From: Camarhynchus parvulus
Taxonomy: Eukaryota; Chordata; Aves; Passeriformes; Thraupidae
Length of the DNA: 64,000 bases
Reading direction: 5' to 3'
Assembly (NCBI RefSeq): GCF_901933205.1
Contig: NC_044571.1
Location: 76,199,689 to 76,263,688, forward strand
Below, piece by piece: positions 13,901 to 23,810 of the stretch (within the stretch, counting starts at the first letter, position 1; each line of letters opens with the position of its first letter). The position numbers and the translations under genes were made by a program. The notes under the pieces were generated by a model. The model had not been told where the DNA came from. It saw only the letters and a list, made by a program, of their open reading frames with translations, and searched no databases.

Positions 13901-14507
13901 TACTTTTAGTCTTTCAATTCAGAATCACGCTTCCTTTCCCAAGAATTGGGAACAAGTTATCCCTTTTCAGTCAGTCATATGTGAAGTACTGGTTTTGTCT
14001 GACATTGGCAGCAGTTTACTCTTTAGACAAGTATCCAAACCAAAAATGTGACAGTTCTCTAGGCTGCCTAGGAAACAATGACCTTACATTTATTACCCTC
14101 CAGTAACACACTTTAAGGGAACTTTTGAACTGGGAGAATTAAAGAATATTGGTCCCTTGACAGTTTTTAAGCTAGTTCCTCCTCTGGATCTCATTTAGCT
14201 GTGCTGATTGATAGCATTCAAGTACTTGATGCAAAATTCAGAGTCTAATATTCCAGTTCTTTAATGTCTTGCTAATTCACAAACTGTTGGCAATATTTTG
14301 AGTAGCTTTTACTGTTATGCAGCTTCTGGGTAGAGATGAATGTTTCAAAAGGTGAAGGTCTTCTGCCTCAGTCTTTGCTTAATTTTAACATCACAGGGCA
14401 CCTTCCTTTGCATTTTAGCATTTCTACCCAGAATTGCCAAACACATGGACACCTTCACAGATAACCCTTATACATTGCATCCATTCTTCACCCCACAGTT
14501 ACATTTT
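10931..14507. other. Intergenic, nothing recognised
   Basis: AT-rich DNA with short T runs near 12780 and 12838; no gene or element recognised. Confidence 0.65.
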
Positions 14508-15275
14508 TCACAGAATAACAGAATGAGTCAAGTTGGAAGGGACCACATTGGGTCATCTAATCCAACCTCCTTGCTCAAGCAGTGCCATCCTTAAGCATGT
14601 GGCACAGGATTGTGTCCAGATGATTATTGATTATCTCCAGCGAGGGAGACTCTACAATCTCTCTGGTCAAACTCTTCGAGGGCTCAGTCACCTGCAGAGT
14701 ACAGAAGTTCTTCCCCTCATTCAGGTGGAACTTCTGTGCATCAGCTTCTGCCTGTTGCCTCTTGTCCTGTTGCTTGGTACCACTGAGAAGAGCCTTGTCC
14801 ATCTTCTTGGCACCCTCCCTTCAGATACTTGTATACATTGGTGAGGTCCCTTCTCAAGTGTCTCTTCTTGAGCTGGAACAGGCCCAGCTCCCTCAGGCTG
14901 TCCTTGTAAGGGAGATGCTTTGACCCCTCATCATTTTTTCACTGTCCACTAGAGCTGCTCCAGGAGCTCCATGTACTGAGGGGCACGGAGCTGGACACAG
15001 CGCTCCAGATGTGCCTCACCAGGGCTGAATAGAGGGGCAGGATCACTTCTCTTGACCTGCAGAACTGCTCCTCCTGATGCATCCAGAATCTCACTGGCCT
15101 TCACAGCCACAAGGACACTGCTGGCTCATGGACAGCTTGCTGTCCACCAGGACCCCCAGGTTCCTCTCTGCAGAGCTGCTCTCCAGCAGGTCAGCTCCAG
15201 CCTGCGGTGGTGCTGGGGGTTATTCTCTCCAGGTTCAGAACCCCACATTTTTCCTTTGTTCTCTGCGAATTATGG
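14508..15275 (-). mobile_element. CR1-like LINE fragment, reverse orientation (about 770 bp)
   Basis: Starts TCACAGAATAACAGAATG, then TTGGAAGGGACC, CATCTAATCCAACCTCC, AGCTGGAACAGGCCCAG and CAGGACCCCCAGGTTCC blocks, all reversed CR1. One of the longest copies in the window and still readable, hence several spurious open frames. Confidence 0.93.
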
Positions 15276-17844
15276 AAAAATACTATGTTGCCACACCTTG
15301 TCTTTAACAAGTGGTTATGAAAAATTGATAATTCAGAGCAGGTTGTGAATATTTCAAGGCTGACGAGTCATCTTTGAAATTTCATAGGACAACCAAGTTC
15401 CTGGTGGACAATTAGACTGTAAGTAGAATCAGGAAGAAAAGCTGGGGAATATAATAATTTGATGGAAAATTAATCCTTGCTAAGATACCTTGAATTTAAA
15501 TAGGAATGATGTCTCTTATGAAATTAAAGTTGGCAGAAAAGGCTGCACCAAAATAAAAGAAAATTATTCCTACTTCCGCTTATGGTGTGACTCAACTTCA
15601 AGATTGCTTCTATTTCAATCAGCTTTTGAACTCTTAAGAAAGTGCCATAGTTATGTTCAACCCTCTTTTATCTCTGTATTAAAAAGCATTTTCACATAAA
15701 TTTGGATCACCAAACCTAATTGTGTATTTCCTAAGGCCTTATCCAATTGTTACGTTCTTTTCTATGATTACTTAGGATGCACAATTCAATCAGGATATTG
15801 GTTTTAATACTTCTTAAGATCTACTGACTACTTCTTTCAGAATTTCAGAGATGCTAACAGCTGTTTAGTATCACTGGTTGCAACTGCCTACTCTCCAGCC
15901 AGCAAACAAGACTTGCTGCAACATTACAAATATTATACTGCTGGGAGGGGAGTAGTACAATGTCATCTTGTTCCACCCAGCAGCACTGTGTTCAATCATC
16001 TTTATACAGCCACTTAACATATTTATATAAAACATGTATTTCATATATAAAGATAATTGAATATAATATTTTATATAAAGCAACGTTTATTTCTTTTTCC
16101 TGAGGCTACACTGGGACAAAACCACTTTGAGGAAGATGGTGGGTTTGGGTAAAAGTTCGCCAGATAGACCTTGAGGGAAGCATAGCGTGTGCACTTTGAC
16201 ACTTCAAGGTGATGCATTCATTGATAAAACATTGAGAAAGTTTTTGAGGATGTCATCCAGCAAGCAAGGACATTCTCTGTGGGGCATTAAAGCAGAAATG
16301 TCACTACAGGACATGAAAGAACACAAGCAAACACCGCTGTTCTCAAGGTGAGGAGAAAAAGGGCAGTTTATTTTCTGACTCCAACATTTATAGTTTTCCA
16401 AAAGTGACAGCGGATTGGAGGGTGACAGTGACACCTCTCCAATGACACTGGTCAAACCAACAGTCCATACACTCTCTCCTCCTCCATAAAGGAATGCAAA
16501 ACAAGGAGTTATTTACCGAAAGTGTGTGAGAAAGCTCACTACAAGAATGTCAACATCAGAAGGCTTAGAAAATCTTAAAAAACCAAGGTGACACAGAAAG
16601 CTTATATTTCTCGTTTTTTTTTTCACTCCTCATATTCCCGCTTATTTACTCACCAAGTTTATTATATTCTGCATTTCAGCGAGCATTAGCCAAAACATAA
16701 ACAGAGAACAATAAGTAAAATATATGACTCCTGTAGCAGAAAGAGCTACCGCTTTCATGACTGTGACTCAATACCCATCTGTTTCCTCCCTTTAGACAAT
16801 TCATAAAGATAAAAGTGTCTCAGTCCACTGCACCTTCCATATTGCTATTATCCCTGTGGGAACTTTGGCACCTGAGAGCAAAAAATTATGTAACATGCAC
16901 TGTGATTAGCTTCCTTTCCCTCACCTCCTTTTACAGATCTATTGCTTACCTTCTTTGCCATATACCTTGCTGTTTGCCAATGCCTTTTGCTCTTACAATG
17001 TTTTAGTACACCCTTGCATTTAGTAAACCAATAGTTTTGATACTTTTAGTAAATCTGATGGTTTAGCTTAAGCTAATAAAACACCACAGAGATTAATTAC
17101 ATTGTGACATGCCCTTGTTTAGAGGAAATGGAAGTATGATTACAGTGCAGTTTCTGAAACTACGATTTTAAACAATGCACATTGATAGTAGGGCACATTG
17201 ATACTGCATTTTAAGGATTTAGGACTCCATTCATACCTCTTAATTTAGGCATCAACCCTGCACTGCCAAAAATCATGGCTCTCTGAGTGCTTCAGATCAA
17301 AGAAGTCCTTTATGTCTTTAATAACATACAAAGTGCCTGAAGAGCTCCAGAAAAATGGTACCTACAGACATCTATGACTCTTACCTGACTATGGAAGCCT
17401 AATCACCCAGTTCAGATGTGAACAGTTACCATCAAATCATATTCCTGATGCTGAGTGCTTCCATGACTTAGCTGCTACTCCAAAATCATGATCTCTGAGA
17501 AGAGCATATTTAGTCTCTGCTGGCACCCTAATGTAAGTGAAATTCAGCCTGATAACTGGGGGTCTAAATTTTTACAGAATAGGGATTAAACCATGGAAAG
17601 AAATGTCTCCAAAAATTGTAACATAACAAGAATGTGCTGTTATTCACATGACAGTATTATGTCTTTATTGTCTACACTACATGCTGAAATGTGAGGCTTT
17701 TCATACAATTATGGAGGTCTATTTTTTTTTTAATAAAAACGTTACTTCTGTGATAGAAGCAAAAGCCTCTATGTCTCTCCTTATGCAAGCTGCTTTTTAG
17801 TTCTAGCCATTATTGGAACTAAATACCAATATTACCGGATGGAA
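15276..17844. other. Intergenic, nothing recognised
   Basis: AT-rich DNA between a reversed CR1 and the putative LTR; no exon seen. Confidence 0.65.
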
Positions 17845-18401
17845 TGTGCCTGTGCTCGTCTGGCCCTTGCTGCTTGACCAAAGGCGGCAGCTGAGGTGGT
17901 TTCACCTCAGAGACACCTTTGGCTGGCTGGATGTTGCAGCTGGGTGCTTGGGACAAGTCCTGACATGCAGGAGCTCAGGTTTACCTCTGGCAGAAAGGCT
18001 TCAAGGCAAGGTGAAGGAAAAGGAGTTGGGATCTGCTGGAGGGTTTCCATCCAGAGCTTTATTCCTGGCCCACAGGCCTCTGAATTGCAGCAACAGCTCC
18101 AACAGAACCACCGAACCACGTGGTTGCTGTGTCTTTTAACCCCAGGGAGAGGGGGAGGGAAGGGATAGGGATCCCACCAACCAGGTAAGGGGGGGAAGTC
18201 TCAGGGGACAAATGACACCTGGATAGCCCAATGTCCCCAGGGCTGAGAGGCATCTTTTGAACTCTGCCAATCACTTGATGCTGGAATGCCAAGATTGACG
18301 GGCAGCACTTGGCAGGGGGCAAGGTAAGGGGAAGGAAAGAGGTTCTTGGCACACCTGGGGAAAGAACCGGGATGGACAGGCTATTACATCACACTACAAC
18401 A
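17845..18401 (-). mobile_element. Probable solo LTR of an avian endogenous retrovirus
   Basis: A GC-richer block of about 557 bp with sharp edges in AT-rich DNA. Read on the minus strand it starts TGTTGTAGTG, has a TTAAAAGAC TATA-like site (complement of 18131-18139), an AATAAAG polyadenylation signal (complement of 18057-18063) and ends GCACAGGCACA, an LTR-like order with TG...CA ends. No gag, pol or env reading frame is next to it, hence solo. A clean target duplication was not found; GCCAT at 17806-17810 and 18403-18407 is only a possibility and would need different ends. Confidence 0.55.
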
Positions 18402-18967
18402 GGCCATGAGCTCATAAGCTGTTTGAAGCAATCTCTCCTCCTCTCTGTTTATAAGAAGTGAATCACATTTTTGGTTGTACTATATCCTGCACATTGATAG
18501 TACAAAACTGTGAGCCACTGATTAACTGAAAAAAAGGAAACCAGTATTTTTAACTTCTAAGTTCTGTTCTCCAACAGGCTGTGCAGAGCAATGTCATAAG
18601 AAAGGTCTGTATGGGCTAAGACACAAATTCAGCGTAATAAATCTGTCATTTTCCAGAGTCAAACACTAGCTCACTCACTGTTTATATGGAGCAATCTTGA
18701 CATACAAATGGAACATTTTAGTGTGAGAAAAGGAACTTAGATCTTTTTGACCTTCAGCCCATATTTCAAGATATTTTTAAGAAAAAGTCATCATAGAAAA
18801 AGTATGTGATTTTGATATTTGTACTGTTTGAGGATGCTGTGTATTTGTCTTGTTTCTCAAACAACACTGTTTTTTATTTCAGCCAAAACCATCAGAAATA
18901 TTTCAGAGGGTCTGTCAAAAAATTTTGCTATTTAAAAATGTACAGTTGAATGGCTGAATGGTCAGAG

Positions 18968-19004
18968 TCAGGAACTACTTAAAATACTCAGGAACTACTT
19001 AAAA
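18968..19004 (+). repeat. 17-bp tandem direct repeat
   Basis: TCAGGAACTACTTAAAA occurs twice (18968-18984, 18988-19004) separated by TAC; a small recent duplication. Confidence 0.9.
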
Positions 19005-19624
19005 AATTAAGTACGAATCTAGAGCATTACAGTGGGAGTTATCAGTACAATTTTATTGCTATTCTTGTTGACATTTTATACAAGAATTGTGCTGAAAAGC
19101 AACACAGATGAGAAATTTTGTTCAGTGCAGCTTTTATTCATCCACACTTCTTGAACAGAGCAAAAAAATAGACACAACTTATTCGAGCTCTCAGATATAT
19201 TTTCACATTCTCACAGAATTTTAAAAAATGCATGAGTATCAATCAAACTCTCTAGTGCTTTACTTATGGGTTCAAAATAGGTCTGTACATAAGTACTTTC
19301 ATACAGTTTGCTCTTTGAAAATTTTATATTCAGTAAAATATTACTGAATATTAAAAAAAGTCATTTTTAGGTCTGAATTGAAAAGATCAGTTTCAATTTT
19401 AATGCCTTTCAAATTAAAACTAGTCATAGATCCATATGTTTTTCTTTAATGTTGATTGACATACCAACAAAGTGAATAAATGAAAATTAAGAAATTACAA
19501 CAGTAGAGTGCTTAAAAAATTGAGGATATATTTTGAAAGGTTCTTATTGAAAAACCTATGGTACCATAGCAATATCAGGGAAAGTTTCCAAATGATGTGA
19601 GAAAATCTAGGAGCAAAAGAAACT

Positions 19625-19730
19625 AATCACAGAACACCTTAGGTTGGAAGGGACCTTAAAGACCACCTAATTCCAAATCCCCTCTCAGGGGCAGGGACAC
19701 CTTTCACTAGATCACATTGCTCAATGCACC
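19625..19730 (-). mobile_element. Short CR1-like 3' end, reverse orientation
   Basis: ATCACAGAACACCTTAGGTTGGAAGGGACC and CAGGGACACCTTTCACTAGATCA blocks of reversed CR1; only about 100 bases. Confidence 0.85.
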
Positions 19731-21879
19731 ACTATTAACCTTGAACACTTCCAGATATGGGCACAAGGGTTATGGACAGAATAATGTAAAGAAAATAGCA
19801 AAAGTTTCCAGCGAAAGTTCATAGAAATCATATGAAGCTGATGATGAAGATGAGTCCACTCACTTAGGTCCAATGAATTTCTTAAGATTATAGAACCCCA
19901 AATATTTTCCTTATGCAATGAAAACTCAGCACAATTGCTGTTGCCATTAAAGATTTGAGTATATTTGTCAGGTCATAAAAATGAAATTAGGAAGAACAGC
20001 AGAAAACCTGGACAATATTTAAATGCTAACATTTAGAAAAATAATGCAAGTAGTAATTATTTATATTTCTGGTAAATATGTAGGTGTTTACAGTCTCAGA
20101 GCCTTGTTAGCGTAGAATTTTAATGGACAAGTCATGAGCAGCAGTGAGTGGAAACTGCTCAGTGCTGCTTTCTTTTCAGGACCCTCTATTCAGGCCATCT
20201 GTGGCTCTTTACCTCTCCTAGTCCAGAAGCAGTAGGAAGGGGGGAAGTCACTGTAAGGAAACATGTCTTTGGAGCACACTTTTGTAAAGATGCAGGCCAT
20301 GAATGCTGAGTGCATATGGGGAAGTGGAAATGAGAAAGCAAGGCAGTGGCAATAAAAAGGCATGACAACCAGCTGTCTAAGCATGCAATATCAGGGGAAA
20401 ACCAAAACAAGCATGGAGATGAACAGTACTGGAGATGAACTTCTCTCTCCTCTGAGAAAAGACAAGTTTGGGAGAAATGTTGTAGCATGTAAAACAGAAA
20501 CTCATTAGTCATTGAAGCACTTCACATAATTTTAATGTCATGTCATTACAGAACTGGATAGTGCCTCTTAAATAATTCTTTTAACATTGGTTCTACTGAT
20601 AGATTTTGTGAAAACATCTTCAGCTCCTGGTACTTGCTGGCCAAACAGTTCTTTCCCACGCAACATCAAGAGAGTGAAACACTGCTGTTCAAGAAATATT
20701 CCTACACTCAATAAGTGTACTCGAAAGTGCATCATTCTGTTGAGCCTCCTAAATGTCTGTACAAGTGCCCACAATAACATCTGAGTTTTAAAATGCCACT
20801 AATTATCATACTGCCACAATTCTTTTGAATACCAAAAAAATAAAGATTTTCTTCTGTTTATTCTTAAAGGAATAAAAAAGCAGAGTCCCAAAGCAGTCTA
20901 TAAGCCAGTAGTGTTTTGACAAGAATAACTAGAAAGTACACACCACATTGAATAAGGTTTGTGTGAAGCTGCTGCTTCTATAAACTTGCCTTATATGATT
21001 TAATAAAACTAAAATAATTTTCAACAGTTACGTTTATCTCCCTGAGAAGCTGTCCTTTTCAGTCAGAAGATGTTTCGAAAGTAAAACAAAAGCAACTATT
21101 TTGTGGTGATCATAGGGTTTTTTTGTTTTTTGTTTTTTTGTTGTTGTTGTTGTTTGTTTGTTTGTTTTGGTTTTGGTTTTTTTTGAAAGAAAGATGCTTC
21201 CTTTCAAAAAGGCATGTTACACCTACAGGGCATAACCAAGGATTTAGCAGCACACTTTACTTATCCAAAAATATACTGATTCTGCTTGAAGTCAGGAGGA
21301 CTACTCCTGCACCAATTTATTCTCTGTATCTTTCAACTTAAATTTCTTTCTTCAGATTTCTATATAATGAAAAGTATACTAAAGGTTGCATTGGTTTTTT
21401 GGGGATTTTTCCCCCACATTAGTAGCTGTCTTATTGAGTGGAGTGGGTCTGCCACAAAGCCAGCATTTTACACAAAATGCCAGCAATTAGCTGGTGACAA
21501 CTAACCTGGGCTGAATTGCAACCTCTACATGCAGGCTGGCCAGCCAGTCCTTATAAAATGTCCTCTCATTTCCCTAACAAAGAAATTAAAATTTAGAAGC
21601 AATGAATGCTCCACTTTCCAAATCTTTTGCCGAAAAGACGTTGTGATTCTTGGTGTAAAGGATGCTTTGACGTCCTGTAATGGCACATAAAGAACTTTAC
21701 AATGCTTTGGTTTTCTTGCTAATGGAAAACGGATCTTCTATCAGGAGGGGTTTTGGAACAGATCGTAATCACGAAAAACTACATTGAACTTCTGAAGGGG
21801 ACAGTGAAAAACAGACAAAAGGGAGTCGTCGCTGCAGATATGTAAAGCTTGTCTTTCTGCTCTCCTAAGCAGCGACCTA
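19731..21879. other. Upstream flank of PGR
   Basis: AT-rich until the CpG island. No exon or repeat beyond the T/G tract was recognised. Distal enhancers cannot be judged from one sequence. Confidence 0.6.
21117..21186 (+). repeat. T/G-rich low-complexity tract
   Basis: TTG and TTTG repeats within T runs, about 0.7 kb before the CpG island. Confidence 0.9.
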
Positions 21880-22489
21880 CCCAGAGGCTTGTGCCCTCTG
21901 CTTAGCGCAGAGCCGCACTTCTCGGGATGGTGAAGCGAGAGGACGGAGCAGCGGCACAAGAGGTGGGGGGAAAGGAATGAGAAGACAGGGAGATGGTCAG
22001 AAGCCAAAAAGCGCTGACCTAAGGCACAGGGCGCCGGATGCGATGGGAAAGGGATGCGGGCACGGCGAGCGATGGGAGGAGGACAGGCGGAGCGGAGGAG
22101 GAGCCGATGGAAGTGCCGCTGGAAGAGCAGCGGTTCCCAGAAGCAGCGCGGAGCGCTGGGACCGGGAGGCGGCAGCCCGCGCCCCGAAGCGCAGACCCTC
22201 GGTAAGGGACGGGGCTGGACGCGAGGAGGGGCGGGGAGGGAGGGACGGGCGAGGGGCGTGGAGCCCGCGGCCAGCCCGCCCGGGCAGTGGGAAACACGCG
22301 GGGGACGAGCGGAGCGCGGAGTCAGCCTGTCCGCCGCCGCCGGAGCCTGGCAGGCACCCTCCTTTCCTGCACGCCTCCCGCACACGCTCCCATCGTTTTT
22401 CCTCTCCAGGCTGCACTGCCCCCGGCTCCGAGTCACCCCCGTCCCGGCGACGGGGGCCGGGACAGAGCCGTCCCCCCGAGAGCAGCGCC

Positions 22490-22495
22490 ATGTGA
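22490..22495 (+). other. Minimal uORF (AUG directly followed by UGA) in the 5' leader
   Basis: GCC-ATG-TGA, 146 bases before the PR-B ATG, with a good start context (G at -3). A start-stop element of this kind can hold a ribosome and reduce downstream initiation. It matters only if the transcript starts upstream of it. Confidence 0.55.
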
Positions 22496-22533
22496 GCAGG
22501 AGCCGCGCTACCGACGCCGCGGGCACGTCCCAG

Positions 22534-22539
22534 ATGTAA
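22534..22539 (+). other. Second minimal uORF (AUG directly followed by UAA)
   Basis: CAG-ATG-TAA, 102 bases before the PR-B ATG and in its frame; the TAA closes the PR-B frame upstream. Context is weaker (C at -3). The same bases form a GTAAGT splice-donor consensus at 22536-22541. Confidence 0.5.
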
Positions 22540-22628
22540 GTAGCCGTCCGGCTGCTCGCACCCCGCCGCTGCCCGGCTGCCCGCGCTCTGTCGCTGCCGG
22601 AGACTCGCCGGCGTCCTTCGCTGCCCCG

Positions 22629-22641
22629 GGCCAGCATGACC
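22629..22641 (+). promoter_or_regulatory. Near-perfect estrogen response element overlapping the PR-B start codon
   Basis: GGCCAGCATGACC fits the palindrome GGTCAnnnTGACC with one mismatch (third base) and the correct 3-base spacer; the ATG at 22636 sits inside it. A functional estrogen-responsive element overlapping the translation start has been described for the rabbit PR gene, so position as well as sequence fit. Estrogen induction of PR in the avian oviduct is classical. Binding here is inferred. Confidence 0.6.
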
Positions 22642-23810
22642 GAGGTGAAAGCCAAGGAGCCCAGAGCGCCTCCGCCTGCCACAGACGGGGCGGTCCTGCT
22701 GCAGGGTCAGCCTGGCCGTGATCCCTTCCGCGAGGAAGTGGAGTCCGTCGACATCTCCCTGGACGGACTGCTTTACCCCAAGAGCAGCGACGAGGAGGAG
22801 GACGAAGAGGAGGAGGAGGAGGAGGAAGGGGAGGAGGAGGAGGAAGAGGCGCAGCAGCAGCAGCATCTGGGGCGGGAGGACGCCCAGGACTCCCTCTGTT
22901 ACCAGCCAGGGAGCGGCTCTCTCTCGGTCAAGGACTCCCTGGACACCGTCCTGGACACCTTCCTGGCGCCTGCGGCTCATGCCAGCTCCACCGTGGCCGC
23001 GGCGCCCTGGTCCTTCTTCGAGGCGGAGGAGGCGCCCGACGGCCCGATGAGCAGCGGCGCCTCGCAGAAGGCGGCCGAAGCCGCCCCGGGGGCGCCGGGC
23101 CCCTCGCAGCCCCCGCCTCGGCCCGCCGCGCTCTGGCCGCCCGGCGACGCCCTGGTCCCCGCCGCTAAAGCGCGGCCGGCGGGGCCGGGCTCCGGCGCGG
23201 AATGTCCCGCCGCGGCGCCCAGGGGCGACGTCCCCGGTGTCGGGGCGCTGCCCGGCGGGTCCCGGGCGGGGGACCCGGGGCAGGAATACCTGCACGTGCC
23301 GCTGCTGCCGCTCAACTCGGCCTTCCTGGCCTCGCGCACGCGGCAGCTGCTGGACGGGGCGGAGTACGAGGGCGGCGCGGTGCCGCGCTGCTCGCCCCCC
23401 GCCCCGGAGCTGCCGGCCTACGGCTTCCCGCCGCCCGACGCCAAGGACGGGCCCTACAACTACGGCGACATCCAGCCCGTCATGAAGATCAAGGAGGAGG
23501 GTCTCGGCCTCGCCGCCCGCTACCCGGGCGGCAGGGCCACCCCCGCGGCGGGCTGCCACGACTACCCGCAGGCTCCGCGGGCCGGGCAGGAGCCCTCGCT
23601 GGAGTGCGTCCTCTACAAGGCGGAGCCCACCCTGCTGGCCGGCGCCTACGGGCCCGCGGCGCCGCCCGACAGCCTGCCCTCCACCTCGGCCGCGCCGCCG
23701 GGGCTCTACCCGGCCCTGGGGCTGAACGGGCACCAGCCGCTGGGCTTCCCGGCCGCCGTGCTCAAGGAGGGCCTGCCCCAGCTCTGCCCGCCCTACCTCG
23801 GCTACGCGCG
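22636..23810 (+). CDS. PGR: PGR exon 1: N-terminal transactivation domain, residues 1-392
   Basis: Codes residues 1-391 and two bases of R392. From the N-terminus: conserved MTEVK start; an LxxLL-type LDGLL at 42-46; an acidic Glu run at 53-71; the conserved [15 protein letters not shown] block at about 102-115; W134; the second start Met at 138; a Pro/Ala/Gly-rich middle; the conserved [20 protein letters not shown] block at 218-237; an IKEE SUMO-acceptor motif (K286); and [14 protein letters not shown] near 318-331, close to the chicken protein. The PR-B start has A at -3, and the frame is closed upstream by TAA at 22537-22539. The donor is CGCG|GTAAGG at 23811. The exon is very GC-rich, which produces long false reading frames on both strands. 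Confidence 0.97.

Larger units (their letters stand above)
22250..22635 (+). other. PGR: Probable PGR 5' untranslated leader (start approximate)
   Basis: GC-rich DNA directly upstream of the PR-B start with an in-frame stop, two start-stop uORFs and no recognisable coding conservation. The left edge is a guess from the usual leader size; the true start site cannot be read. Confidence 0.4.

Noticed and set aside
14340..15348. Cluster of 70-100 codon frames on both strands
   Set aside because: They lie mainly in a reversed CR1 fragment that is too short and broken to be a working element.
17813..18352. Frames of 70-108 codons on both strands
   Set aside because: They fall in the putative LTR, which is not coding in such elements.
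1..21879. Search for exons of TRPC6, the expected upstream neighbour
   Set aside because: No frame resembles a TRP channel segment, so the gene probably lies outside the window.
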